Positions 1 to 8,649 of a stretch of DNA of 19,565 nucleotides are shown here, one piece after another. Position 1 is the first letter of the stretch. Every line of letters starts with the position of its first letter. The position numbers were made by a program, and so were the translations under genes. The DNA is from JANQIV01 sp050117315 (GTDB taxonomy: Bacteria > Bacteroidota > Ignavibacteria > Ignavibacteriales > Melioribacteraceae), in the NCBI GenBank assembly GCA_050117315.1, contig JASFMY010000129.1, positions 1 through 19,565 of the forward strand, given 5' to 3'. The notes under the pieces are model-generated. The model saw only the letters and a program-made list of their open reading frames with translations, had not been told where the DNA came from and searched no databases.

Positions 1-6
1 TTTAAT

Positions 7-67
7 GTAATTTCTTTGGTGAACTCCAGTCGGGCTACGCCCTCCTTCCATTCACCAAAGAAATTAC
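7..67. repeat. 17-bp perfect inverted repeat around a GC-rich hairpin core
   Basis: Left arm 7-23 (GTAATTTCTTTGGTGAA) is the exact reverse complement of right arm 51-67. The 27-base interior is GC-rich and holds a second small hairpin, GGGC-TAC-GCCC, at 32-42. The element lies 130 bp beyond the stop codon of the esterase at 197-1498. It could fold in RNA and act as a terminator or RNA-stabilising structure, or be a dispersed extragenic palindrome. No flanking target duplication is visible. Confidence 0.75.
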
Positions 68-100
68 TTGAATTAACAAATAATATAAAAAACATCAAAA

Positions 101-148
101 TGTCATATGGCACAAATATAGGCGGAACGCCGGGGATTCGAAATGACA
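101..148. repeat. short palindromic intergenic element
   Basis: TGTCAT at 101-106 is inverted as ATGACA at 143-148. Between them lies a small GC-rich hairpin (GGCG-GAA-CGCC, 121-131). Read on the minus strand, the end near 148 begins TGTCATTTCGA, a string that I recall as frequent in intergenic repeats of Bacteroidota. A TGTCAaaaTGACA motif at 18995-19007 is similar. This is weak evidence for a dispersed repeat family. Confidence 0.35.
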
Positions 149-196
149 GACTTTTTGTTTTGCAGAAACTTTATTAGATATAGATAAACATATTTC

Positions 197-1498
197 TTAT
201 TTTTTTTCACTAAAATACTTATCGACAAACTCCATGAATCGTTCCCAATCATAGATTGTTAAATCATGTTTACCGGTACGTATATGATACCCGATTGTTT
301 TCATGATTGGTTTATTAACAGCCGGCATATCATAACTGTCCAGTCCTGTTCTTCCGAACAGTTTATAAACCTTGCTTGCGTTTTTTGCCGCAAGAAATTC
401 TCCTTTTGGGTCAGCCCACAAGTCTTCTTCGGCACTCGCGATATAAACCGGGCGCGGAGCGACAAGTGCAATTAACATATGCTGGTCTACAGAAAGTGCA
501 TCTTCTTTATCATTATATTTTTTGAAGTTAGCACAGAACCAATGAGGAAAATTTATATTAATTGACTTTACTGTTTCACCAAATCGCCTGCGGGACAAAG
601 CTGCTCCTCCGCATCCCGAATCGTTTGAAATTACAACGGCAAATCTTTGATCTAGCGCGCCTGCCCATAATGCCGCTTTTCCAAGTCTTGAATGCCCCAT
701 CACTGCAACGCATGTTTCATCAATGTTATTATCGGTTTCAAAGTAATCCATTGCCCGGCTTAGTCCCCAGCTCCATGCGGCTATAGCGCCCCATTCGCCT
801 GGTTCAGGTTCTGTTTGTCCTGATTTATAAAACAAAGGATGAATACCGTTTTTAAAACCGTCGTCATAATCGGGATCAACATCGCCGTAATAAAATGTTG
901 CCAACCCGTAACCGCGTTCCAAAATTTTTTCAACAAGCCATCGGTTATATCTTACTCCTCTTGAAGCTGCAGTCGCATGATTTTCAATAACCCCAAACTC
1001 TTCTCTGTTTCTCATCCATTGTTTTGATATTGTTATTCCGGTATCATAATGAATTGACTGGTTCCCGTAAAAATTCATTCCTAAGAACAAAGGATGTTTG
1101 TCTTTATTATCATTCGGCAGATAAATAAGCAAATCTATTTTAACATCTTTGTTATCTTCGGAAAAATAGATTGAGACTTCTTTGCGCGTAGCTTTTCCTT
1201 CAAGTGCATTTTGATTGATCGATGTTATTTCAAAAATTATTTCATCCGGCTTTCCTGGAGATTTACCGTAAATATTTTCTTCAAATAAACCAATTATTTC
1301 AGGCCTTCTTTTATTCAGCCATGTATCTTTATCTTTTACTTTGCTTCCGTTTATCATTATAAACGGATCAGGCAGTTCATAACGCGGGACTTCCGATTCC
1401 TTGTAATTAACCTTTTGCTCCTGGGAAAAAAGAGCAACATTAACCATAAACAAAAGAGAGATAAGTTTTAATACGTTTTTCGTTATCAATAAAAACAT
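197..1498 (-). CDS. CE15-type 4-O-methyl-glucuronoyl esterase, secreted
   Basis: This 433-aa alpha/beta-hydrolase resembles bacterial carbohydrate esterase family 15. Those enzymes cleave esters of glucuronic acid, for example between lignin or a methyl group and GlcA on a polysaccharide. A signal peptide covers about residues 1-25 (ending ALFSQ). The nucleophile motif is GHSRLGK with Ser270, followed by the family signature SNDSGCGGAAL (291-301). The likely catalytic His is His411 in GKHDL. Candidate acids are Asp293 and Asp359 (EEDLWADP); some bacterial members carry Glu at the first position. The start at 1498 is preceded by AGGT about 7 bases upstream, inside the end of the upstream gene, and only 4 bp separate the two genes, so they are probably translationally coupled. 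It appears to be the last gene of the operon. A general xylan-type esterase is the main alternative. Confidence 0.83.
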   Translation of the reverse strand: MFLLITKNVLKLISLLFMVNVALFSQEQKVNYKESEVPRYELPDPFIMINGSKVKDKDTWLNKRRPEIIGLFEENIYGKSPGKPDEIIFEITSINQNALEGKATRKEVSIYFSEDNKDVKIDLLIYLPNDNKDKHPLFLGMNFYGNQSIHYDTGITISKQWMRNREEFGVIENHATAASRGVRYNRWLVEKILERGYGLATFYYGDVDPDYDDGFKNGIHPLFYKSGQTEPEPGEWGAIAAWSWGLSRAMDYFETDNNIDETCVAVMGHSRLGKAALWAGALDQRFAVVISNDSGCGGAALSRRRFGETVKSININFPHWFCANFKKYNDKEDALSVDQHMLIALVAPRPVYIASAEEDLWADPKGEFLAAKNASKVYKLFGRTGLDSYDMPAVNKPIMKTIGYHIRTGKHDLTIYDWERFMEFVDKYFSEKK

Positions 1499-1502
1499 GC
1501 TC

Positions 1503-3884
1503 TTACCTGCTTAATAAAGTAATCATTTCACCTCCGCAAAGCAGAAATGCGCCGGTTGCATAAACCTGCCACTGGTATTCGAAAAACGGGTAAGGATCGC
1601 CTGCAACTTGTTGTACATAGCCGAGTCTTCCCCACTCATTAACATTAGCGCAGAGAGCAGACCACGCTTTTTTTACGGCCGGTTCAAAAATTTCTTTTTC
1701 GAGAAGCCCGTTGTTTATTCCCCAAGCAAGCGCATATGTAAAAAAGCTGCTTCCGCTGGATTCACCCAAAGGCAGTTCATCGGGATCATATAAACTTGCA
1801 GTCCAAAGTCCTTCTTCTCTTTGCAGCGAAAGTAATTTATGAGCCATCTCTTTAAACTGGTTTTCAAATTTAACCCGTGAAGGATAGGATTCCGGAATAA
1901 TATTCAGCATTCTTGGCAAACCTGCAATTACCCATCCGTTACCGCGGCCCCAAAATATTTTTTTATTGTTCGGAGATTTCTTTTCAAAAAATCTGTCATC
2001 TCTAAAAAAGAGACTGTCTTCAGTTGAATAAAGATAATCCGAAGTTATCCACCAATGTTTATCTGCGTATTTTAGATAGCTTAAGTCGCCGGTTGCCTCA
2101 TACATTCTCGCGAAGGAAGGCGGAGCCATAAAAAGCGCGTCGCACCACGACCACCATTCAAGTTTATAATCGTTGCGATCAAAACGTACATCGGGTTTTA
2201 CATCTCTTGCGATATGAATATCCATTGCCCAGCGCGCTTTGTCAATCATCACCGGGTCCTTTTTTATCTCGTAGAGCCAGGCAAAAACATCGGCTATTGT
2301 CAATCTGTCTGCGTGATAAATATCATCTATTAATTTCCAGTTAAATTCTTGACCGATGTTAATCATTTCATTTAGATATCTATTCTCTTTTGTAGTTTCA
2401 TAAAGGCTTTCCAACCCGACGTAAAATGCACCCCAGTGCCAGTCTATTCGCGATTTTTTAGTAAACGGATTTGCGAGCTGCCAATCCGCGGTTTGACGCA
2501 TAATATTTTTGATGTTTTCCAAATCAAACGGATCGGTAATTCCGGGAGAAAGGACATTCATTTTTATTGAAGTTAAATAGTCCGTATAATGAATATATTT
2601 TGTGTTCTGCATCCAAAGAAGCTGTAAAGGATTTCCCTCCTTAGCGTTTATAACGGCGAAAGGTCTAACGTTATCTTTGTTTGATCCTTTCGTTACTGTT
2701 TCAGCTTCCCAATTTTTTCCGCCGGTGTTTATCCATTTCTCAATCTCAAAAACAGAATCTCTTTTTACGGATAAATAAACTTCATTTATGTTCTCATGAT
2801 CGATAAATATTCCGCCCGAATAATTCGGTTCGCTTTCTATTTTACCGGCTTCAGTTTCCGGAAACCATTTGCCTGAATTTACCAAATCGCTTGTAACCCA
2901 ATTTTTCCCGTTCCATTTGGCGTATGAATAAATATGAGTTGTATCATTAGGAAACTTTGCGTAAGCCAGTACGGGATTTTCTTTTTCATCCAAAGCTACA
3001 TCCCAAATCCATGCTTTTTGTTTTGTTATTGAAGCATCGTAAACAACCGAAGCGTCTCCCGGTGTAATAGGCTCTTCACCAAGCACGCCTATTTTTTCAC
3101 CTTCCACATCGTATAATGCACCATCTTTATAATACATACAATAAATGCTGTTTTCATTTTCTTTACGCGGATGCCCGTCCGTAAAGGCAAACACAATTTT
3201 ATCCTTGCCGTTTGAAGTAACTTTCATGTATGGTCTGCGTAAGTTGTAAATACGCTCAGGCAGAACAAATATTTCCCCTTTGCTCCAACTTCTTCCCATG
3301 TCGTCTGAATAAGAGTAATTCGGTTTGTAGTCTATTCCTCTCCAGAAAAGATAAATCCTGTTATTTTCTTTTGACAACATTACGGGATTTACATATGTAT
3401 AAGTGCTTTTATACCCGCTATACTTTTCTTCATTGTTTAAGGATAATTCATTTCTTTCCCATAAGGAAATATCTTCCGGATTTTTCATTACAAAAAGGAG
3501 AATAGGATTTGAAGTGCTGTGCTTTGTAAAAAACACCATTAGCTTTCCATCGGGACTAAAAAGCAAAGCGGGATTATTGTGATCATCCTTTTGATAATTA
3601 TCCTCGAGTACAACTGTTTTTATTTCTCCATTGTTATGGTCATAATATCCCGCAACGATATCACCGTGACTATCAACCCATCCCGCATAGGTCCTTTTAT
3701 GTTTACCTTCATAATAAACAGCCCGCGGATCGGAAAACCAGCACCAGGCACCGTCAAAAGTAAAGGAACAATAAGATTGAGAATTTTTCGCTGATTCGTT
3801 GCTAAAAGATACTTTTGACAAATTTTGTGTAAACAAAACAGATGGAATTATGAATAAAATTACTGCATAAATATTTCGGTCCAT
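1503..3884 (-). CDS. Fusion of a BNR_4-like beta-propeller (lyase- or GH145-like) and a GH105 unsaturated uronyl hydrolase
   Basis: Residue numbers follow the longer frame from 3908 (801 aa). I prefer the ATG at 3884 (residue 9): it has GGAG 4 bases upstream and gives a clean signal peptide (MDRNIYAVILFIIPSVLFTQ). The ATG at 3908 has no ribosome site. Residues ~45-445 form a BNR_4-type propeller with FDGAWCWFSDPRA, DDHNNPAL (His110), FFTKHS (His130), FWRG (Arg190) and TDGHPR (His246). Such propellers include polysaccharide lyases PL24, PL25 and PL27 and the rhamnosidases GH145. Residues ~465-800 form a six-hairpin GH105 domain with HADRLTIAD (Asp534), WWSWCDALFMAPP (Asp590), WGRGNGWV and ESSGSSFFTYAL. 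GH105 hydrates and releases the 4,5-unsaturated uronate that a lyase leaves. One polypeptide could thus cut the chain and clear the product. The propeller's activity cannot be fixed by eye. It lies between GH92 and CE15 genes. Confidence 0.8.
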   Translation of the reverse strand: MDRNIYAVILFIIPSVLFTQNLSKVSFSNESAKNSQSYCSFTFDGAWCWFSDPRAVYYEGKHKRTYAGWVDSHGDIVAGYYDHNNGEIKTVVLEDNYQKDDHNNPALLFSPDGKLMVFFTKHSTSNPILLFVMKNPEDISLWERNELSLNNEEKYSGYKSTYTYVNPVMLSKENNRIYLFWRGIDYKPNYSYSDDMGRSWSKGEIFVLPERIYNLRRPYMKVTSNGKDKIVFAFTDGHPRKENENSIYCMYYKDGALYDVEGEKIGVLGEEPITPGDASVVYDASITKQKAWIWDVALDEKENPVLAYAKFPNDTTHIYSYAKWNGKNWVTSDLVNSGKWFPETEAGKIESEPNYSGGIFIDHENINEVYLSVKRDSVFEIEKWINTGGKNWEAETVTKGSNKDNVRPFAVINAKEGNPLQLLWMQNTKYIHYTDYLTSIKMNVLSPGITDPFDLENIKNIMRQTADWQLANPFTKKSRIDWHWGAFYVGLESLYETTKENRYLNEMINIGQEFNWKLIDDIYHADRLTIADVFAWLYEIKKDPVMIDKARWAMDIHIARDVKPDVRFDRNDYKLEWWSWCDALFMAPPSFARMYEATGDLSYLKYADKHWWITSDYLYSTEDSLFFRDDRFFEKKSPNNKKIFWGRGNGWVIAGLPRMLNIIPESYPSRVKFENQFKEMAHKLLSLQREEGLWTASLYDPDELPLGESSGSSFFTYALAWGINNGLLEKEIFEPAVKKAWSALCANVNEWGRLGYVQQVAGDPYPFFEYQWQVYATGAFLLCGGEMITLLSR

Positions 3885-3908
3885 TTTTCTCCAATTTTCT
3901 ATAATCAT
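3874..3908 (-). promoter_or_regulatory. Start-site decision: ribosome site GGAG before ATG at 3884
   Basis: On the minus strand the bases before 3884 read TTGGAGAAAA-ATG, a good Shine-Dalgarno match. The upstream in-frame ATG at 3908 follows only AT-rich sequence 8 bp after the previous stop codon. Starting at 3884 also places the hydrophobic signal sequence directly at the N-terminus. Confidence 0.6.
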
Positions 3909-3916
3909 TTATAGAT

Positions 3917-6184
3917 TTATTTCTTTAGCGGGACTGCTCCCATATCAAAAGTCAACTTACCGCCTCTCGCTATTTCTTCATGCGTTAAAAACAGCGCATG
4001 ATGTTTAATATCGTTTAGTGTTATGTCCCGGATATAAATATTTTCACTCGAATAATTTTGGGCGGTTATTACCAACTCCTTCATCAAAGGAGAAGTAATC
4101 ACAATCTTTTTGAACTTTGGCCCGCATATTTGATATTTCGGTAATACAGGCGCAACAGGGTAAAAACCAACAGCTCCCAAAACATACCACGCAGACATTT
4201 GCCCGGCATCGTCATTACCGCTAAGTCCGCCCGGTCCTAATCCGTATTCTTCTTTCATTGTATTGGCGACAATTTTTTGCGTCTTCCACGGTTCACCTGA
4301 ATAATTATAGAGATATGGTATATGATGACTTGGTTCATTCCCATGCCAGTATTGATTGGCAAAAAAGAAATCGTCAAGACTATTATTGAATAGTCTTTGT
4401 CCGCCCATTAAGTTTATTAGCGCCTCAACATCGTGCGGCACGTACCAGTTATATTGCCATGGCGTTCCTTCTGTTATAAAGGAAGCTCTTACCTCTTTGT
4501 TCATATTTTCCACAAAAGTTCCGTCTTTGTATCTGCCGTTTACGTTATTATAAGCGGCGTCAAAAACATTTCTAAAATTTTGTGAGCGTTTTATGAAATA
4601 GTTATAATCGTCGTTTTTATTCATATGTTTTGCGATTTGCGCTAAAGCAAAATCATCATACGCGTATTCAAGTGTCCGTGATACCTGTTCGCAGTGATGA
4701 AACGCTTCTTTCACGGAATCTTCAAGCGGAATGTAACCATATTTCAAATAAGATTTAAGCGCCCTTCTTCCCTTGCCGTCTAGATAATCTTGGGAATCAT
4801 CCGGACTTTCATTCGCATTCTTTTTTAAATACAGGTAATCTTCCTCCGTTAAATCAACAACGCCTTTTATATAAGCTTCGCCAACTATTGAGGTTACATG
4901 ATCCCCAATCATAGCCGAGGTATAACTATTCCATAAAGGAAAAACCGGCAGCCAGCCACCGGCCTTGGCCATAGTTAACAATGATCTCACCATATCTTTA
5001 TGGTATTCGGGAATTAGAATATTATATAAAGCGTGTAGCGCCCTGTATGTATCCCATACCGAAAAATCACAATAGTAGTTTCCGTTTGTTATAGTATCGG
5101 TTTTTGTATTCCCGTCAAAACGGGGGTATTGACCGTCAACATCATTATAAATTCTAGGCTGCTGGAAACAATGATACATCGCTGTATAAAATTTAACCTT
5201 GTCGTTTTTATTGTCCGACTCAACATCAATACGCGACAACAAATCATTCCATGTGTTTTTCAAATTTTGATTTACCGAGTCAAAATCATAACCGGGAATT
5301 TCTGCGGTTAAATTCTTACGCGCCTGGTCTATGCTCACAAAGGATGTTCCAATTTTGACTTTAACCTTTTCTCCCCTTTTCACTTTAAATGATAAATAAG
5401 CCCCCAGGTTTGGGACATTTTTAATTGTAAGCAGCTCCTGATAAATTTCATCTTCTGTATAAACCCCATAATTTTCAACGGCTTTATCAATCTTCATAAC
5501 AAAGTGTCCCGAAAAACCTGCGGTTTTACCCCATCCTTGATATATTCTATGAACCGGATTATAGCCGACAATTTCGTTGCTGCCGGGAATAATTTTTATA
5601 TACCCTGCGCCTTGATCACTGTTGGGATTTATTACAATATGAGCATCGCCTTCTTTATTAAAAGTAAAACAAAGAATCCCGCAGCGTGTTGTTGCCGTCA
5701 TTTCAACAGTTACATCATAATCTTCCAACTCAACTTCATAATAATTTGGACTTGAGACTTCTTTCTCATGAGAAAATTCAGATCCCCGCTTCCACGGGTT
5801 ACAGATTAGCTTACCTGTAACAGGCATAACCGCGAATGTACCGTAGTCACTAACACAAGAACCGCTTAACCAATGCGATCCCCTGAAACCCGTTATCACA
5901 GTATCTTTGTAATAGTACGCGGGGTTGCATTTGTTCTCGGTATTATCCGTTTGAGGCGTCCAATTAGTCATTCCAAACGGAACCGTTACATTCGGCTGAG
6001 TCTTGGCATCCAACTCTCCCCGGTTTCTTTGTGTAAACTTTCCGGGAACAGTTGATGCCGACGTACCTATTATAGGATCAACAAATTCCGTAAAGTCTTT
6101 TTCTTTTGGGATTTCTCCTGTTTTCAGATTACATCCGGATGTAATCGAAATTAATACAATAAATAGAAACAGCTTTAATTTCAT
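3917..6184 (-). CDS. GH92 alpha-mannosidase, lipoprotein
   Basis: This 755-aa protein is a glycoside hydrolase family 92 member. These are calcium-dependent, inverting exo-alpha-mannosidases (mostly alpha-1,2 or alpha-1,3). A lipoprotein signal ends in a lipobox (ITSGC, Cys18), so it is probably anchored on a membrane. The N-terminal beta domain begins FVDPIIGT (34-41) with NVTVPFGM and FRGSHWLSG further on. The alpha/alpha barrel carries WDTYRALHAL (377-386), EGTPWQYNWYVPHD (Glu572, candidate general acid) and GLSGNDDAGQMSAWYVLGA (Asp658/Asp659, candidate base). The length is typical for the family. The alpha-1,2 versus alpha-1,3 specificity is not readable. The gene is 8 bp ahead of the 3908 ATG of the propeller/GH105 fusion and follows the gene remnant by 46 bp, so it belongs to the same transcription unit. 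Confidence 0.94.
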   Translation of the reverse strand: MKLKLFLFIVLISITSGCNLKTGEIPKEKDFTEFVDPIIGTSASTVPGKFTQRNRGELDAKTQPNVTVPFGMTNWTPQTDNTENKCNPAYYYKDTVITGFRGSHWLSGSCVSDYGTFAVMPVTGKLICNPWKRGSEFSHEKEVSSPNYYEVELEDYDVTVEMTATTRCGILCFTFNKEGDAHIVINPNSDQGAGYIKIIPGSNEIVGYNPVHRIYQGWGKTAGFSGHFVMKIDKAVENYGVYTEDEIYQELLTIKNVPNLGAYLSFKVKRGEKVKVKIGTSFVSIDQARKNLTAEIPGYDFDSVNQNLKNTWNDLLSRIDVESDNKNDKVKFYTAMYHCFQQPRIYNDVDGQYPRFDGNTKTDTITNGNYYCDFSVWDTYRALHALYNILIPEYHKDMVRSLLTMAKAGGWLPVFPLWNSYTSAMIGDHVTSIVGEAYIKGVVDLTEEDYLYLKKNANESPDDSQDYLDGKGRRALKSYLKYGYIPLEDSVKEAFHHCEQVSRTLEYAYDDFALAQIAKHMNKNDDYNYFIKRSQNFRNVFDAAYNNVNGRYKDGTFVENMNKEVRASFITEGTPWQYNWYVPHDVEALINLMGGQRLFNNSLDDFFFANQYWHGNEPSHHIPYLYNYSGEPWKTQKIVANTMKEEYGLGPGGLSGNDDAGQMSAWYVLGAVGFYPVAPVLPKYQICGPKFKKIVITSPLMKELVITAQNYSSENIYIRDITLNDIKHHALFLTHEEIARGGKLTFDMGAVPLKK

Positions 6185-6230
6185 TTTTCTTATCCAATAG
6201 AATTGATCAAAACCAGTCTTTTGTTTTCAA

Positions 6231-6566
6231 TCATAAAAAAGTCACCTCATTATTTGAGTTGATTTTTAATTTCTTTATCTCCCCCTTTTTCATTTCTATT
6301 TCAGCTCCGTGAATTAAGAAGTTGCAATCTTTCCGTGCAATTAATTGTAAGGTCATAATACCATTCTCAATTTCACCGTTAACTGCAACACCAATAAGCG
6401 TATGAATATTTTGGAACTCATATTTTCCTTTCCACGGAAGAACATTCCCAATTTCTAAATTCCCCCACCATTCATTTACAAGATTTCTAATAATGGACTG
6501 CGCCACCAATCCGTTTGTAATAACGTAATACGAAGCATCGAACTTATAACTTTTTTTGAGAGGAAA
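6231..6566 (-). pseudogene. 5'-truncated remnant of a larger secreted enzyme gene (C-terminal fragment)
   Basis: The reading frame ends at 6231 and stays open back to a stop at 6567-6569, but has no ATG. The only possible starts are TTG/GTG codons within the frame near 6509. The translation upstream of those codons (KKSYKFDASYYVITNGL) still looks like protein interior, which suggests that the gene lost its 5' part rather than being a short gene. The visible part has WWGNLEIGNVLPW and a beta-rich tail (LQLIARKDCNFLIHGAEI), like the C-terminal beta-sandwich of a glycoside hydrolase. I do not recognise the family. It sits between the esterase (stop at 6608) and GH92, in the same direction. No signal peptide is present. 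Confidence 0.55.
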
Positions 6567-6607
6567 TTAAATATCTTAATTAACGATGAAATCATAATAA
6601 GCATCTC

Positions 6608-8641
6608 TTAATAAAATTGAACTTTAGTTTGGGGAATGAGATTCACTAAATCCGGCAAGTCATAAAAATTAAGTACATCAGGAATAATGTTTGCAATCCG
6701 GTTAGTTGTGTAATTTGCAGACGCAACATCTTCCCAATTTTTAATAGAGTTAATTATATAGACATCTTTAAAGCCGCCGTCTATAACCGCGGCATGTAAA
6801 GCGGCCGGTCCGGTTAAACCTGTTGAAATTAAATTAACTTCTCCCGGACCCGACAAAATATTTCTCTCTAAGAATCTTTTAGCTAAAAGTATATCCTCAA
6901 CCCGGTAAGTCATTAATGACTTGCCTTCGTACAAAGGCATTTTGGCAATCCAGAATTCTTTATTGTTATAGTGCGGGCCTTTATTATCTTTCAGTTCCCC
7001 GGTATTACAAACATCCAGCGCAAGGACTTTGTTGCCTTTTGCTATTTCATCTTTTACCCGGCTGTGTTCTTTAATCTCGTTGAGTTTCCCGAATTCGCTC
7101 ACAACAATAACTACGGATGATTTTTCTTTTTTATCCTTTGGGATAAGTAATAAAGCAGGCAAATCAAATTTATATTCCGGGTCTCTTTCAATTAGATATT
7201 TTTCTGCCTTGTAATTATCTTCGGTACAGCTTCCTGTTAATTTATATTTTGGATTTGATGCTAAATCTTCAAAGCCGATAATTTTTTTTATCCCGTTGAC
7301 AACCTCAGCGTTATTTTTTTTACTTAAAAACTTCTCCCTATTAATTTTGCATTTTACTAATCTATTCCTTGTTATATCCGAGACAGAAAGCTCACCGGGA
7401 AATGAAGTTAAAACTTGTCCTGTTTCAGTAACACGAAGTTCGTTTTCATTTTCGAAATGTCCTATATCTTCCGGTTCAATTACCGGAGAGTTATCATTAA
7501 GAAGCCATCTACGGCACCATTGAACGGCTGCTTCGCGTAAGGGTTTAAGCCAGCCGTGTTTACCTTCGGCAACTGCTTGCCGGATTTTTTCCGGTTCACC
7601 TAAAACTGTGTATTCTTTTTTCAGTTCATTGTATGCTTCGCGGGCTCCTTCAATTTTAAAAAAATCCAGGGTAGCTGAAGCTATTAGTATAGGTTTGGGC
7701 GCTGCCATTAATAGAAAATCCTGCTGCTCAACACCGATTTTCCCTTCACCCCAAAGCTGCTGGCAGCCGTCTTGAGAACCTCTTGTATTAAGCACCTTTT
7801 CTGTAGTAGCTATATAACATGAAGTCACGGCGACTTTTACTCTTTTATCAAACGCAGCTAAATAAGTAACCTGCGTTCCCCCACCCGAATTGCCGGCAAT
7901 AGCAATTTTATTTTTATCAACTGTTGGATGTTGTTCAAGAAAATCCAAACAGCGGATGTTATCCCAGAGTTCATGTATAAGTGAATTAGAGCCTGTAAGC
8001 ATCAAATTCTGTCCGAGAATCTCATGCATAAGCATTCGTTCTTCGGTAACCGGTTTCCCGTCATTACCCAAATATTGAAAGCGTTCACCTTGACAGATTG
8101 GATCCCCGACCAGAACAACAAAACCGTTCATCGCGAATAAACGAGCGGCTTTTTGGTAAGTTTCTCCACCCTTACCGTAAACCGAATGCCCGCATGGAAT
8201 ATAAACAGCGGGTAAAGGGGGATGTACATCCTTAGGCAAATAAAGCATTCCCGTTACATGATGATTTGGAATACTTTCAAAAGCAATCCACTCAATTGTG
8301 TAATTCTCAAATTCCTGCCTTTTTGTAACTATGCTTTTTAATGGTGCTTTCTCAGGCAACTCACCTATAATCTGTTTATACCATTTTTTCAAGTCTTTCT
8401 GTCTTTCGTAAATTCTTTCTTTTGACTGAAGACTCTCTCTTACTTTTTCTCTTCTTAAATCAAATTGGGTTTTTAAACGATTTAAAAGATATCTCCGTTG
8501 CAGTGTATCCGATTTACCTTCGTATACATCGAACTGATGCTTTTCCTGTGCAAATAATACGGCACTTAGGAATAAGCAAAACAAAATTAAAATTCTGTTT
8601 TGCGCTGCTATTAGATTGCTCATTAATAAAAGGTGTTTCAT
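6608..8641 (-). CDS. Tandem alpha/beta-hydrolase, acetyl-xylan-esterase-like, secreted, with a degenerate second domain
   Basis: This 677-aa protein has a hydrophobic signal (residues ~15-32, ending VLFAQ). Methionines at 1 and 7 are both possible starts, and neither has a ribosome site. Domain 1 (~85-385) is a prolyl-oligopeptidase/AXE1-like esterase with an oxyanion-type segment IPCGHS (148-153), nucleophile AGNSGGG (Ser252), Asp326 (SATLDFF) and His362 (GKHGW). Domain 2 (~440-677) repeats the fold (LLLIPKDKK, VVIVVSEFG), but the nucleophile elbow reads STGLTG (606-611), with Gly where Ser is expected. It also lacks a clear late His, so it looks inactive and perhaps helps binding or dimer contact. 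It probably removes acetyl or similar esters from glycans. It starts 8 bp after the GH97 gene. Peptidase activity cannot be excluded but is less likely here. Confidence 0.75.
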   Translation of the reverse strand: MKHLLLMSNLIAAQNRILILFCLFLSAVLFAQEKHQFDVYEGKSDTLQRRYLLNRLKTQFDLRREKVRESLQSKERIYERQKDLKKWYKQIIGELPEKAPLKSIVTKRQEFENYTIEWIAFESIPNHHVTGMLYLPKDVHPPLPAVYIPCGHSVYGKGGETYQKAARLFAMNGFVVLVGDPICQGERFQYLGNDGKPVTEERMLMHEILGQNLMLTGSNSLIHELWDNIRCLDFLEQHPTVDKNKIAIAGNSGGGTQVTYLAAFDKRVKVAVTSCYIATTEKVLNTRGSQDGCQQLWGEGKIGVEQQDFLLMAAPKPILIASATLDFFKIEGAREAYNELKKEYTVLGEPEKIRQAVAEGKHGWLKPLREAAVQWCRRWLLNDNSPVIEPEDIGHFENENELRVTETGQVLTSFPGELSVSDITRNRLVKCKINREKFLSKKNNAEVVNGIKKIIGFEDLASNPKYKLTGSCTEDNYKAEKYLIERDPEYKFDLPALLLIPKDKKEKSSVVIVVSEFGKLNEIKEHSRVKDEIAKGNKVLALDVCNTGELKDNKGPHYNNKEFWIAKMPLYEGKSLMTYRVEDILLAKRFLERNILSGPGEVNLISTGLTGPAALHAAVIDGGFKDVYIINSIKNWEDVASANYTTNRIANIIPDVLNFYDLPDLVNLIPQTKVQFY

Positions 8642-8649
8642 ATTATTAC

